A stretch of 15,833 bases of DNA, from assembly GCA_964612085.1 (NCBI GenBank), contig CAZTCJ010000084.1, positions 1 to 15,833 of the forward strand, in the 5' to 3' direction. This stretch comes from CAZTCJ01 sp964612085. Its GTDB lineage: Bacteria; Pseudomonadota; Alphaproteobacteria; JAJFIK01. The translations under genes and the position numbers were made by a program. Below the pieces are notes generated by a model. The model saw nothing but the letters and a program-made list of their open reading frames with translations, searched no databases and was not told the origin of the DNA. Below, piece after piece: positions 1 through 6,389 of the stretch. Numbering within the stretch: position 1 is the stretch's first letter; each line of letters starts with the position of its first letter.

Positions 1-41
1 TTGTCCCGCAAAATAATCTTCTAATTTTTTGATATTGGAAA

Positions 42-116
42 TGGAGCGGGCGATGAGATTCGAACTCACGACCCCAACCTTGGCAAGGTTGTGCTCTACC
101 CCTGAGCTACGCCCGC
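42..116 (-). tRNA. tRNA-Gly (anticodon GCC)
   Basis: Read on the minus strand, a 7-bp acceptor stem (GCGGGCG with CGCCCGC) encloses a D arm (AGCTCAGGGGTAGAGC), an anticodon arm with CAACC/GGTTG stem and loop TTGCCAA, and a T arm with the GTTCGAATC core. The anticodon GCC reads GGC and GGT glycine codons. The discriminator base is T, and the CCA end is encoded in the DNA at 42-44. All arms pair and the length is normal, so the gene looks functional. The 41 bases beyond its 3' end are AT-rich but show no clear terminator in this orientation. Confidence 0.97.
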
Positions 117-172
117 ATCCTATGGGGTAACGGCAACGCTCAAACCGCGCGCCGCCGATCGGTAGGATGGCG

Positions 173-201
173 GTTATTGCGCAAAACGCCGGTCTGGTCA
201 A
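173..201 (-). promoter_or_regulatory. Candidate sigma-70 promoter for tRNA-Gly
   Basis: On the minus strand, TTGACC (196-201) is followed after exactly 17 bases by AATAAC (173-178). This would start transcription near 166 and give a precursor leader of about 50 bases before the tRNA. The -35 match is good and the -10 match is moderate. The assignment rests on motif and spacing only. Confidence 0.4.
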
Positions 202-247
202 CAACACTCGTTCCGAATTGCCGTCACCACCGGACCGCTAGGACACC

Positions 248-790
248 ATGCCCCATCCCGCCCGCGCTGCTCTCTTCGCCGAACTGGACCGTCTGGGGAT
301 CGAGACCGTCACCCGCGAGCACGACGCCGTCTTCACGGTCGAGGAAAGCCACGAGCTGAAGGCCCAATGGCCGGGCGGGCACACCAAGAACCTGTTCCTG
401 ACCGACCGCAAGGGCACGGTGCTGCTGATTTCCGCCAAGGACGACACGGAGGTGCCGCTCAAAACCCTCCACAAGCATCTGGACTGCAAGCGGCTGAGCT
501 TCGGCAACGGGGAGCTGATGCAGGACATGCTGGGGGTGACGCCTGGCTCGGTCACCGCTTTCGCGCTGATCAACGCCCAAAAGCACGCCAAGGCCGAGCC
601 GCGTTTGCGCTTTTGCCTCGATGGGGCCCTGCTCAGCCACGATCCGGTGCATTTTCACCCGCTGGAGAACACCGCGACCACGGCGATCAGCCCGCAAGAC
701 CTGATCCGCTTTGCGCAAGCTTGCGGTTTCGAGCCGGAAATCCTCGATTTCGCGGCCATGACCGGCGGGTCCGCACCCGGCGAGGCATGA
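248..790 (+). CDS. Prolyl-tRNA editing protein, ProX/YbaK-type aminoacyl-tRNA deacylase
   Basis: This 180-residue protein spans a single YbaK/ProX-like domain. Family members work in trans in the cytoplasm: they hydrolyse tRNA(Pro) that prolyl-tRNA synthetase has mischarged, typically with alanine or a similar small amino acid. The segment GGHTKNLFL carries the conserved lysine (K47). Downstream come the family-typical stretches LISAKDD, GSVTAFALIN and FHPLENTATTAIS, the last close to the C-terminus. The length matches stand-alone members and there is no synthetase domain. The ATG is preceded by AGGA at 240-243. The gene diverges from tRNA-Gly and starts the plus-strand run; the next recognised gene starts 72 bases after its stop. 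Family membership is clear. Whether the preferred substrate is Ala-tRNA(Pro) or another mischarged tRNA cannot be told from sequence. Confidence 0.93.
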   Translation: MPHPARAALFAELDRLGIETVTREHDAVFTVEESHELKAQWPGGHTKNLFLTDRKGTVLLISAKDDTEVPLKTLHKHLDCKRLSFGNGELMQDMLGVTPGSVTAFALINAQKHAKAEPRLRFCLDGALLSHDPVHFHPLENTATTAISPQDLIRFAQACGFEPEILDFAAMTGGSAPGEA

Positions 791-846
791 CAGCGCTTGG
801 CGATCGCGCCAATCCCGACTATGTGAAAGCCCTGTTTGACGACTAA
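787..846 (+). CDS. Possible 19-codon mini-ORF coupled to the deacylase stop
   Basis: An ATG overlaps the stop of the upstream deacylase (ATGA at 787-790) and opens a reading frame of 19 codons (MTALGDRANPDYVKALFDD) ending in TAA. A purine-rich GGCGAGG lies just before it. The stop falls 16 bases before the thioredoxin-gene ATG, so it could act as a coupling peptide that carries ribosomes across the gap. It resembles no protein I know. The overlap may be chance. Confidence 0.2.
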   Translation: MTALGDRANPDYVKALFDD

Positions 847-862
847 AGGGACGGAGGACCCG

Positions 863-1777
863 ATGCAGTTTGGCAACGGCCCTGAACCGATCGTAGGCGG
901 CGCGGCCGCCGATGTGATCAAGGACGGCGACACCAATTCCTTCATGGCCGACGTCATCGAGGCCTCGAACGAGGCGCCGGTGATCGTCGATTTCTGGGCG
1001 CCCTGGTGCGGCCCCTGCAAGCAGTTGACGCCCCTTTTGGAAAAGGCGGTAACGGCAGCGCGCGGCGCGGTGCGGCTGGTGAAGATCAATATCGATGAAA
1101 ACCAGGCCATCGCGGCGCAATTGCGCATCCAGTCGATCCCGGCGGTCATCGCTTTCAAGAACGGCCAGCCGGTGGACGGCTTCATGGGCGCGGTGCCGGA
1201 AAGCCAGATCAAGGCCTTCATCGACCGGCTGTCGGGCGATCAGGGCCCATCGCCCGTGGACCAGGCCCTCGAGCAGGCCAAGCAGATGGCCGCGTCCGGC
1301 GATCTCGCCAGCGCCGCCCAGATCTTCGCCGCCGTGCTCCAGGAAGAGCCGGGCCAGCCTAAGGCGCTCGCCGGCCTCGCCGAATGCTATCTGGCCAATG
1401 GCGATAAAGAGCGGGCCGCCCAGACCCTGGCCCTGGCGCCGCCCGATGCCGCCAACGACCCGGATATTCTGAGCGCCAAGGCCAAGCTCGATCTGGCGGG
1501 CGAGAGCGTCGACGACGAGGAAGTCGCCAATCTGAAGGCCACGGTCGAGGCCAATCCGGCGGACCATCAGGCGCGCTTCGGCCTGGCCATGGCCTTGCAC
1601 GGCGCGGGCAAGGGCGAACAGGCGATGGATGAACTTCTCGAAATCGTCAAGCGCGACCGCAAATGGAACGACGAAGCCGCCCGCAAGCAGCTTGTGAAGC
1701 TCTTCGAGGCTTACGGTCCGACCCATGAGCTGACGGTCGCCGGCCGCAAGCGTCTTTCGTCGATCCTGTTCTCTTGA
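863..1777 (+). CDS. cnoX: Thioredoxin-TPR chaperedoxin, CnoX/YbbN family
   Basis: The 304-residue protein has an N-terminal thioredoxin fold (about 20-125) and a C-terminal helical TPR-like half (about 130-304). The active site is a canonical WCGPC (W48-C52) with the expected cis-proline in SIP (P93). The family combines a holdase chaperone, which passes clients to refolding machines, with thiol chemistry. Escherichia coli CnoX lacks the redox pair, whereas Caulobacter-type proteins keep it, and this one follows the Caulobacter pattern. There is no signal peptide, so it should be cytoplasmic. I chose the ATG at 863 because GGAGGA sits at 853-858. A TTG 27 bases upstream would use that Shine-Dalgarno sequence as coding DNA. 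The LON-domain gene follows after a 95-base gap. Confidence 0.93.
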   Translation: MQFGNGPEPIVGGAAADVIKDGDTNSFMADVIEASNEAPVIVDFWAPWCGPCKQLTPLLEKAVTAARGAVRLVKINIDENQAIAAQLRIQSIPAVIAFKNGQPVDGFMGAVPESQIKAFIDRLSGDQGPSPVDQALEQAKQMAASGDLASAAQIFAAVLQEEPGQPKALAGLAECYLANGDKERAAQTLALAPPDAANDPDILSAKAKLDLAGESVDDEEVANLKATVEANPADHQARFGLAMALHGAGKGEQAMDELLEIVKRDRKWNDEAARKQLVKLFEAYGPTHELTVAGRKRLSSILFS

Positions 1778-1872
1778 GAAACCGCAGATTCCGTTTGCCA
1801 TCGCTGGCACCGGCCCTAGGGTAAGAATAAGAGGCCGATCATGGCCGGGAGCACCACGGCGGAAAGGGGCCG

Positions 1873-2541
1873 ATGAGCGACCATTTGCATTACGAGACGA
1901 TCGAGGATCTGCCGCGCACGATCCCGGTCTTTCCACTTTCCGGCGCGCTGTTGCTGCCCCGCGGACGCCTGCCGCTCAACATTTTCGAGCCGCGCTACTT
2001 GACCATGGTCGATGATGCGCTGGGCCGTCACCGGTTGATCGGCATGGTCCAGCCCCGGCGCGAGAACGATCCGGCGACCCGGCCCGAACTCTATGAGCTG
2101 GGCTGTGTCGGGCGGCTGACCTCATTCAGCGAGACCTATGACGGGCGCTATACCATCACGCTCAACGGCATCTGCCGGTTCAAGATCACGGGCGAGCTGG
2201 ACACGGTGACGCCCTATCGTCAGACCTCGGTCGATTTTTCCACTTACGCGGCCGATCTCCAGCCGGCGCCCGACGAAGACGATGTGGACCGCCCGGCGCT
2301 TCTGTCCGTGCTGCGCTCCTATCTGGAAAAATTCGGCCTGGAAGCGGACTGGACCACCATCGAACAGGCGCCCGTGGAAACCCTGGTTAATTCGCTGGCC
2401 ATGATCTGCCCGTTCGAGGCGGGCGAGAAACAGGCGCTGTTGGAAGCCGAAAGCCTGCTGTCGCGCTCCAAGGCGTTGATCGCCCTGTTCGAGATGGCGA
2501 GCGCCAGCAATGACGACGATGACGATCTGCCGGTTCAATAA
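1873..2541 (+). CDS. LON peptidase substrate-binding domain protein
   Basis: The 222 residues correspond to the N-terminal domain of Lon protease without the AAA+ ATPase or the Ser-Lys peptidase. The diagnostic opening is IPVFPLSGALLLPRGRLPL then NIFEPRY (about 17-42). Strands with GCVGRLTSF and YTITLNGICRFKI follow, then a helical C-terminal half and an acidic tail (DDDDD). In full-length Lon this domain recognises unfolded clients. The role of the free-standing version is not established, and protein quality control is an inference strengthened by the upstream chaperedoxin. AAGGGG at 1864-1869 supports the ATG. A weak promoter-like pair, TTGCCA (1795-1800) and TAGGGT (1817-1822) 16 bases apart, lies in the preceding gap. 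Trm112-like and DUF971 genes follow closely, which suggests co-transcription. Confidence 0.92.
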   Translation: MSDHLHYETIEDLPRTIPVFPLSGALLLPRGRLPLNIFEPRYLTMVDDALGRHRLIGMVQPRRENDPATRPELYELGCVGRLTSFSETYDGRYTITLNGICRFKITGELDTVTPYRQTSVDFSTYAADLQPAPDEDDVDRPALLSVLRSYLEKFGLEADWTTIEQAPVETLVNSLAMICPFEAGEKQALLEAESLLSRSKALIALFEMASASNDDDDDLPVQ

Positions 2542-2571
2542 GACCGGAGCCGATAGAGGATATGCCAGGAC

Positions 2572-2823
2572 ATGACTGAGACCACCGACCCCGGCACACC
2601 GGAAGAGGCCTCGAAGCCCGATCATCCGCACAGGACGGATCCGAAAGTGCTCGAAGTGCTGGTCTGCCCGGTCACGCGCACGACCCTGTCCTACGACGAA
2701 GCGGCCCAGGAACTGATCAGCCGCGCCGCCGGTCTCGCCTATCCCATTCGCGACGGCATTCCGATCATGCTGCCGGAAGAAGCCCGAGAGCTGACCGACA
2801 TGGAACGCAACCGGCGCGGCTGA
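2572..2823 (+). CDS. Trm112-like / UPF0434 family protein
   Basis: This 83-residue protein has a short disordered N-terminus (1-22) and then the Trm112/YcaR core: KVLEVLVCPVTRTTL (25-39), a middle segment, and YPIRDGIPIMLPEEAR (57-72). In eukaryotes and archaea, Trm112 activates methyltransferases that modify translation components; the bacterial role is poorly defined. The usual CPxC zinc pair is reduced to one cysteine (C32, CPVT), so zinc binding in the classical way is unlikely. The start is set by AGAGGA at 2555-2560, a rather long 11 bases before the ATG. The stop is 5 bases from the DUF971 start, which points to translational coupling. Confidence 0.88.
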   Translation: MTETTDPGTPEEASKPDHPHRTDPKVLEVLVCPVTRTTLSYDEAAQELISRAAGLAYPIRDGIPIMLPEEARELTDMERNRRG

Positions 2824-2828
2824 CCGTC

Positions 2829-3206
2829 ATGACCCAGAAGACCGACCCCGCGCCCTGGCCGACGGAACTCCGGATCTTGGCCCAAGACAAATGCCTGGAA
2901 ATCGATTTTGAATCCGGCGAGCGCTTCCGCCTGCCGGCCGAGTTCCTGCGCGTGGAAAGTCCGAGTGCGGAAGTCAAAGGCCATGGCGGCGAAGAGAAGA
3001 AGATCATCGGCGGCAAGCGGCAGGTGGGCATCGAGGCGGCGGAGGCCGTCGGCAATTACGCCGTGCGGCTCCATTTCGACGATGGCCACGATACCGGCCT
3101 CTTCACCTGGGACTATCTGTTCCATCTGGGCCGCAATCAGGACCGTCTGTGGGCGGCTTATCTCGACATGCTGAAGGCCCGCGGCCTCAGCCGCGACCCG
3201 GTCTGA
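2829..3206 (+). CDS. DUF971 / GBBH-like N-terminal domain protein
   Basis: The 125-residue protein matches the small DUF971 fold, which also forms the N-terminus of eukaryotic gamma-butyrobetaine hydroxylase. The seen hallmarks are WPTELRI near the start, LEIDFESGERFRLPAEFLRVESPSAE (written here only as a guide to residues 23-48), GNYAVRLHFDDGHDTGLFTWDYL (about 79-101), and a final helix with LWAAYLDML. The bacterial stand-alone protein has no proven reaction. In some bacteria the domain is fused or linked to Mrp/ApbC iron-sulfur carriers, so a role near Fe-S handling is only a suggestion. No strong Shine-Dalgarno precedes the ATG, and translation probably depends on the upstream gene ending 5 bases away. 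Confidence 0.87.
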   Translation: MTQKTDPAPWPTELRILAQDKCLEIDFESGERFRLPAEFLRVESPSAEVKGHGGEEKKIIGGKRQVGIEAAEAVGNYAVRLHFDDGHDTGLFTWDYLFHLGRNQDRLWAAYLDMLKARGLSRDPV

Positions 3207-3218
3207 CCCGGGGTCGCC

Positions 3219-3596
3219 ATGTGGTCAGCGGTCCTTCTTCTCCTCCTCATTGCCGTTGTCGCGGGCGTGGCCAGGCGGGATCAGATCCTTGCCGCGCTCG
3301 ACCGTTTCGACGATGACAACCGCGCCAAGAAAAGCCGCGCCGCCGCCGCCCTGCGCACGCCCAACGCCCATATGGTGCTGACTATCGAGGAAATCGACGA
3401 GCGCACCGAACCGGTCGAAACGGTCTGGGCCCGGGAGCCTGAGACCGGCGCCATGCGCAAGCGCTTCTTGTGGCGCGGCGCGGTTTTCAATGATGAGGCA
3501 GAGGCGCAAGACGCCCGGCAGCAGGCCGTGCTTGCCGAGGCGCGCGCCTTTTACGCCGATCTCGATCAAAGCTACCGGCTGGGCCGCCGTCCATGA
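3219..3596 (+). CDS. Unrecognised small membrane-anchored protein
   Basis: I do not recognise this 125-residue protein. It begins with one strongly hydrophobic helix (residues 2-18, rich in Leu/Val/Ala), followed by RR and a charged soluble region. The arginines after the helix and the absence of a clear signal-peptidase site favour a single-pass inner-membrane anchor with a cytoplasmic tail. The tail is rich in Glu, Arg and Ala and likely partly helical (about 85-118). It contains no cysteine pair, nucleotide-binding loop or other catalytic motif I can name. GGGG at 3210-3213 precedes the ATG. The stop overlaps the next start as ATGA, so it is translated together with the acyltransferase, and a role beside that enzyme at the membrane is a reasonable guess. 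Confidence 0.75.
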   Translation: MWSAVLLLLLIAVVAGVARRDQILAALDRFDDDNRAKKSRAAAALRTPNAHMVLTIEEIDERTEPVETVWAREPETGAMRKRFLWRGAVFNDEAEAQDARQQAVLAEARAFYADLDQSYRLGRRP

Positions 3597-4456
3597 GTCA
3601 TCCGGAGCATGGCCCGCCGCACGGTCCAGCGAAGCATATCGTTGATATACTGATCGAAGAGCGGGCCGAAGAGTGGCTCGAGCGGCCCATCGCCTGGTCT
3701 CTCATCAAGCGCGCTCTCTATCCCATACTGCGCTATCGCGAAGCGCGGGCCATGGCCGATGCCATCGCCCCCATGGGTGGGCGGCAGGTCATGGACTATG
3801 CCAGCGGCCTGCTGAGCTTGGATCTGACCGTAACCGGTACGGAGCATATTCCGCGCACCGGGCGGTTTATCCTGGTGGCGAACCATCCCACGGGCATCGT
3901 CGACGGTCTTGCCGTTCACGACGCCATCAAGACCATTCGTCCTGATGCCGCCTATTTCGCCAACCGGGATGCGCTCAGGGTGTGCCCTGCCCTGGCCGAC
4001 CGGATCGTGCCGGTCGAATGGGTCGAGGAGAGCCGCACCCGCGCCAAGACCCGGGAAACCCTGACGGCCGCGAGACACGCCTTCGAAACGGACCGGGCCG
4101 TCGTTATGTTCCCCTCCGGACGGTTAGCGCATCTAACCCTGTCGGGCCTGCGCGAGCGCCCCTGGCTCACCACCACCATCAATCTGATGCGCCGCTATAA
4201 CGCGCCGGTGGTGCCTTTGCATATTAAAGGGCGTAATTCCTGGCTTTACTATTTCTTTCACTTCGTGAACGCCGAATTGCGCAACATGACCCTGTTCTAT
4301 GAAATGCTGAACAAGAAAGGCGCCCATTACGACCTGATGTTCGGCGCGGCCATCCCGCCCGAGGCCCTGGACGGCCCGCCCGAAGAGGCGATCTTCCGCC
4401 TGCAGCGTTTCGTCGAGACCGGCCTGCGCCAAGGCCGCACTTTCACCCAGGATTAA
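3593..4456 (+). CDS. PlsC-like glycerol-phosphate/lyso-lipid acyltransferase
   Basis: The 287-residue protein belongs to the lysophospholipid acyltransferase superfamily. Members transfer a fatty acyl group to a lyso-lipid or related acceptor at the inner membrane. Motif I is NHPTGIVD (N97-D104), where the histidine-aspartate pair has five residues between them rather than the four of classic PlsC. This resembles the NHPLGGLDG variant known from several bacterial acyltransferases. Motif III appears as FPSGR (173-177), with serine where FPEGT has glutamate. VVPLHIKG (about 204-211) and FGAAIPPE follow as in the family. The substrate cannot be assigned; lysophosphatidic acid, an ornithine-lipid type acceptor or another lyso-lipid are all possible. 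It overlaps the preceding small membrane protein by 4 bases. Confidence 0.82.
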   Translation: MSHPEHGPPHGPAKHIVDILIEERAEEWLERPIAWSLIKRALYPILRYREARAMADAIAPMGGRQVMDYASGLLSLDLTVTGTEHIPRTGRFILVANHPTGIVDGLAVHDAIKTIRPDAAYFANRDALRVCPALADRIVPVEWVEESRTRAKTRETLTAARHAFETDRAVVMFPSGRLAHLTLSGLRERPWLTTTINLMRRYNAPVVPLHIKGRNSWLYYFFHFVNAELRNMTLFYEMLNKKGAHYDLMFGAAIPPEALDGPPEEAIFRLQRFVETGLRQGRTFTQD

Positions 4457-4505
4457 CCAGACCCGCTTACAGTCGGCGCACCTTCTCCCAACAGCAAGCG
4501 CCGCC

Positions 4506-5846
4506 ATGTCCAGCGTCCCGTTCAGCCGATCACAGCTTGACCCCACCTCCATCGGCATCGTGCTCGATGAGACGGACCATGACGCCTTGGACCGGCTGGA
4601 ACCCCGTCTAACGGCGGACCGCGCGGATATTCTGGGCGCCCTCACCGCCTCTCTGGATCTGGTGCGGGATGCCCTCGGCGACGATCAATTCGAGGCCCGG
4701 GCGGGCCGCTACTGGCAGGACCTGTTTCAAGGGACATCCGACCATCCAGAAGGCGCGTTCGCCCAGTTGACCGGCTTCGTTCCGGCCTGCGGCATCGACG
4801 GCGTCAGGGCGGCTTTGGGCGCCAGCACGGTCTTGCTGTGCGCGCTGATCGACGCGGCCGCCGACCGTCACATGATGCGTCCAGGCGCGCTCAAGACGCC
4901 GCTCAAGGCGTTGACCCGGTCGGTCCTGGCGGATCTCGACAGGATGCTGGCCGCGCTTCAGACCCACGCTCCGCAGCCTGAAGAGGCCGAACCGTCCCGG
5001 CAGGAAGCCGTCGCCGACGCTCCGGAACCGGACCAAACCGTGGACACGGACCAGATCGAGAGCGCCCTGCGCATCATCGAGATGGAAAGCGCCCGGGTCG
5101 CGGAAGCGGGCACGCGCCTCGGCAGTTTCGTCGATTTGATCGGCGAGCGGACCAGCGGCGTTTCCGGCGCCGCCGAGGAAGCCACGCGCAATGTGGAAGC
5201 GAGCGCGGCCTCCAGCGAACAATTGTCCGCGTCTGCGTCGGAAATAGCCGCCCAGGTGCACAACGCCCGCTCCGTGGCGCAGGACGCCAAGGCCCGCGCG
5301 GAAGCAACAGCGCGCACATCGGACGATCTGCGGGCCGCCGCCGACCGGATCCACGAAATCGTCAGTGTCATTTCCCAAGTGGCCGATCAGACAAACCTCC
5401 TGGCCCTGAACGCCACCATCGAGGCGGCCCGCGCCGGCGAAGCGGGCAAAGGGTTCGCTATCGTCGCGGGCGAGGTCAAGGCGCTCGCGAGCCAGACGCG
5501 CCGGGCGACCGAAGACATCACCCGGCAAGTGCTCAGCATCCAATCGGTCTCGCGGGAGTCCGCCGATGCCATCAAAGCCATCGGCAGCGTCATCGATCAG
5601 ATCGACCAGGTCTCCACATCCATCGCCTCGGCGGTGGAACAGCAATATGCCGCCACCGCTGAAATCACCCAGAATGTCAGCGATGCCGCGGCAGGCACCC
5701 GTAAGGTCGCCGATCACATTTCGGAGATCGCTCACCACACGGAAGATGCCAGGAAACCCTGCCAGGAGGCGGGACAGGCGGCGCAGGCGGCCCAGACCGC
5801 AGCGCAGCAATTGGCCGCCTATTTGCGCGGCACGCGCCCGTCATAG
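4506..5846 (+). CDS. Soluble methyl-accepting chemotaxis protein with degenerate globin-like sensor domain
   Basis: The 446-residue protein has no membrane helix. Residues about 180-446 form the methyl-accepting signalling coiled coil. The hairpin tip is canonical (Q295-E312, QTNLLALNATIEAARAGE), followed by GKGFAIVAGEVKALA, where CheA and CheW dock. The N-terminal 150 residues resemble a protoglobin domain of globin-coupled sensors: LDRLEPRL, then YWQDLFQG (69-76), then LTGFVPACGI (88-97). In globin-coupled sensors the last segment normally holds the proximal heme histidine; my alignment puts P93 there. An acidic proline-rich linker (about 155-178) joins the halves. No C-terminal NWETF-type CheR tether is present. 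It probably signals to a cytoplasmic chemosensory array. The receptor call is firm, but the globin relationship is an inference from pattern. Confidence 0.9.
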   Translation: MSSVPFSRSQLDPTSIGIVLDETDHDALDRLEPRLTADRADILGALTASLDLVRDALGDDQFEARAGRYWQDLFQGTSDHPEGAFAQLTGFVPACGIDGVRAALGASTVLLCALIDAAADRHMMRPGALKTPLKALTRSVLADLDRMLAALQTHAPQPEEAEPSRQEAVADAPEPDQTVDTDQIESALRIIEMESARVAEAGTRLGSFVDLIGERTSGVSGAAEEATRNVEASAASSEQLSASASEIAAQVHNARSVAQDAKARAEATARTSDDLRAAADRIHEIVSVISQVADQTNLLALNATIEAARAGEAGKGFAIVAGEVKALASQTRRATEDITRQVLSIQSVSRESADAIKAIGSVIDQIDQVSTSIASAVEQQYAATAEITQNVSDAAAGTRKVADHISEIAHHTEDARKPCQEAGQAAQAAQTAAQQLAAYLRGTRPS

Positions 5847-5858
5847 CCAAAACAAATC

Positions 5859-5893
5859 AAAAAAAAGGCCCTCCGCCTAAACAGCGAAGGGCC
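5859..5893 (-). terminator. Intrinsic terminator of the cold-shock gene
   Basis: Read on the minus strand, a 10-bp stem (GGCCCTTCGC with GCGGAGGGCC, one G-U pair) closes a 7-base loop and is followed directly by eight T residues (5859-5866). It lies about 34 bases after the cold-shock stop. It also sits 12 bases past the end of the convergent chemoreceptor gene, and the stem may slow polymerase from that side too, although there is no T run in the plus direction. Confidence 0.92.
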
Positions 5894-5926
5894 CATTGGA
5901 TAAACTGTCAGGTGTCTGCCAGAGCC

Positions 5927-6130
5927 TTAGACGGCTTGCAGATTGCCCGCGGACGTCCGTCCGCGTTCTTCCTGCAGATCGTAGCTCAGCTTCTGGCCTT
6001 CCACGATCTGGCCCAGGCCGGAACGCTCAACGGCCGTGATGTGCACGAACACATCCTTGCCGCCGTCATCCGGCGCGATGAACCCATAACCCTTTGTGGG
6101 ATTGAACCATTTAACGACACCCGTCGCCAT
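5927..6130 (-). CDS. Cold-shock domain protein (CspA family)
   Basis: The 67-residue protein is a single cold-shock domain. It carries RNP1 as KGYGFI (13-18) and RNP2 as VFVHI (27-31), preceded by GVVKWFNP, the standard single-stranded nucleic-acid binding face. Family members melt RNA secondary structure or act as antiterminators in the cytoplasm. I chose the ATG at 6130 because GGAGGT lies at 6135-6140. An ATG four codons upstream would place that Shine-Dalgarno inside the gene and give an unusual MEVL extension. A strong terminator follows the gene. The upstream leader is long and contains a hairpin beside the ribosome binding site, which fits post-transcriptional or temperature control, as known for other csp genes. 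Which csp paralogue this is cannot be decided. Confidence 0.96.
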   Translation of the reverse strand: MATGVVKWFNPTKGYGFIAPDDGGKDVFVHITAVERSGLGQIVEGQKLSYDLQEERGRTSAGNLQAV

Positions 6131-6144
6131 GAGGACCTCCAAGA

Positions 6145-6181
6145 GCGCATTACCGAAAGATGGACGCCCCCTTCAATGCGC
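6145..6181 (-). promoter_or_regulatory. Leader hairpin next to the cold-shock gene ribosome binding site
   Basis: A perfect 7-base inverted repeat (GCGCATT at 6145-6151, AATGCGC at 6175-6181) encloses 23 bases. The stem ends 4 bases before the GGAGG at 6136-6140 of the cold-shock gene. In the mRNA it would sit directly upstream of the ribosome binding site and could shape ribosome access in a temperature-dependent way. The pairing is seen; the function is inferred. Confidence 0.4.
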
Positions 6182-6291
6182 AGAAAGAAAGACGCCCGGA
6201 TAGCAACCTCAAGTCTTGGTAGTCCAGTGCACGGCGAAATGGCGCCGATAGGTGTAGCCAAGCCAAGTTCACGGTCGCAACTCAGGTGTGG

Positions 6292-6320
6292 AGTAAACGC
6301 TCTTTTTCGCCGACCGGCAA
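6292..6320 (-). promoter_or_regulatory. Candidate promoter for the cold-shock gene
   Basis: On the minus strand TTGCCG (6315-6320) and TTTACT (6292-6297) are separated by 17 bases, each matching four of six consensus positions. Initiation near 6285 would give a leader of about 155 bases, close to the long leaders known for csp mRNAs. Motif evidence only. Confidence 0.33.
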
Positions 6321-6330
6321 GAACTCTGTT

Positions 6331-6346
6331 TGGTTCCCGTGAAACG
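6331..6346. promoter_or_regulatory. Degenerate parS-like palindrome
   Basis: The 16 bases TGGTTCCCGTGAAACG match 13 of 16 positions of the ParB-binding consensus TGTTTCACGTGAAACA, with a perfect right half (GTGAAAC) and a weaker left half. The bases at 6336-6348 also form a small hairpin (CCCGT, GAA, ACGGG), which is an alternative explanation. The site lies between the cold-shock leader and the end of the hydroxylase gene. One isolated, imperfect copy is weak evidence for real ParB binding. Confidence 0.22.
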
Positions 6347-6389
6347 GGTGTGCGGAGTGAACATTTGGCGAACAGGCAGGGCCTGCCCG

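Noticed and set aside
836..862. TTG start for the thioredoxin-TPR gene
   Set aside because: The ATG at 863 has a strong Shine-Dalgarno at the right distance, which the TTG start would turn into coding sequence.
1796..1809. Small hairpin TGCCA-TCGC-TGGCA after the thioredoxin gene
   Set aside because: The stem is only 5 bp with no T run; it overlaps the weak promoter-like element and is not convincing as a terminator.
224..1936. 570-codon open frame on the minus strand
   Set aside because: It lies antisense to the deacylase and thioredoxin genes, shows no known family pattern, and is the expected shadow in GC-rich coding DNA.
4608..5810. 400-codon open frame on the minus strand
   Set aside because: It is antisense to the chemoreceptor and has low-complexity Gly/Arg/Asp composition.
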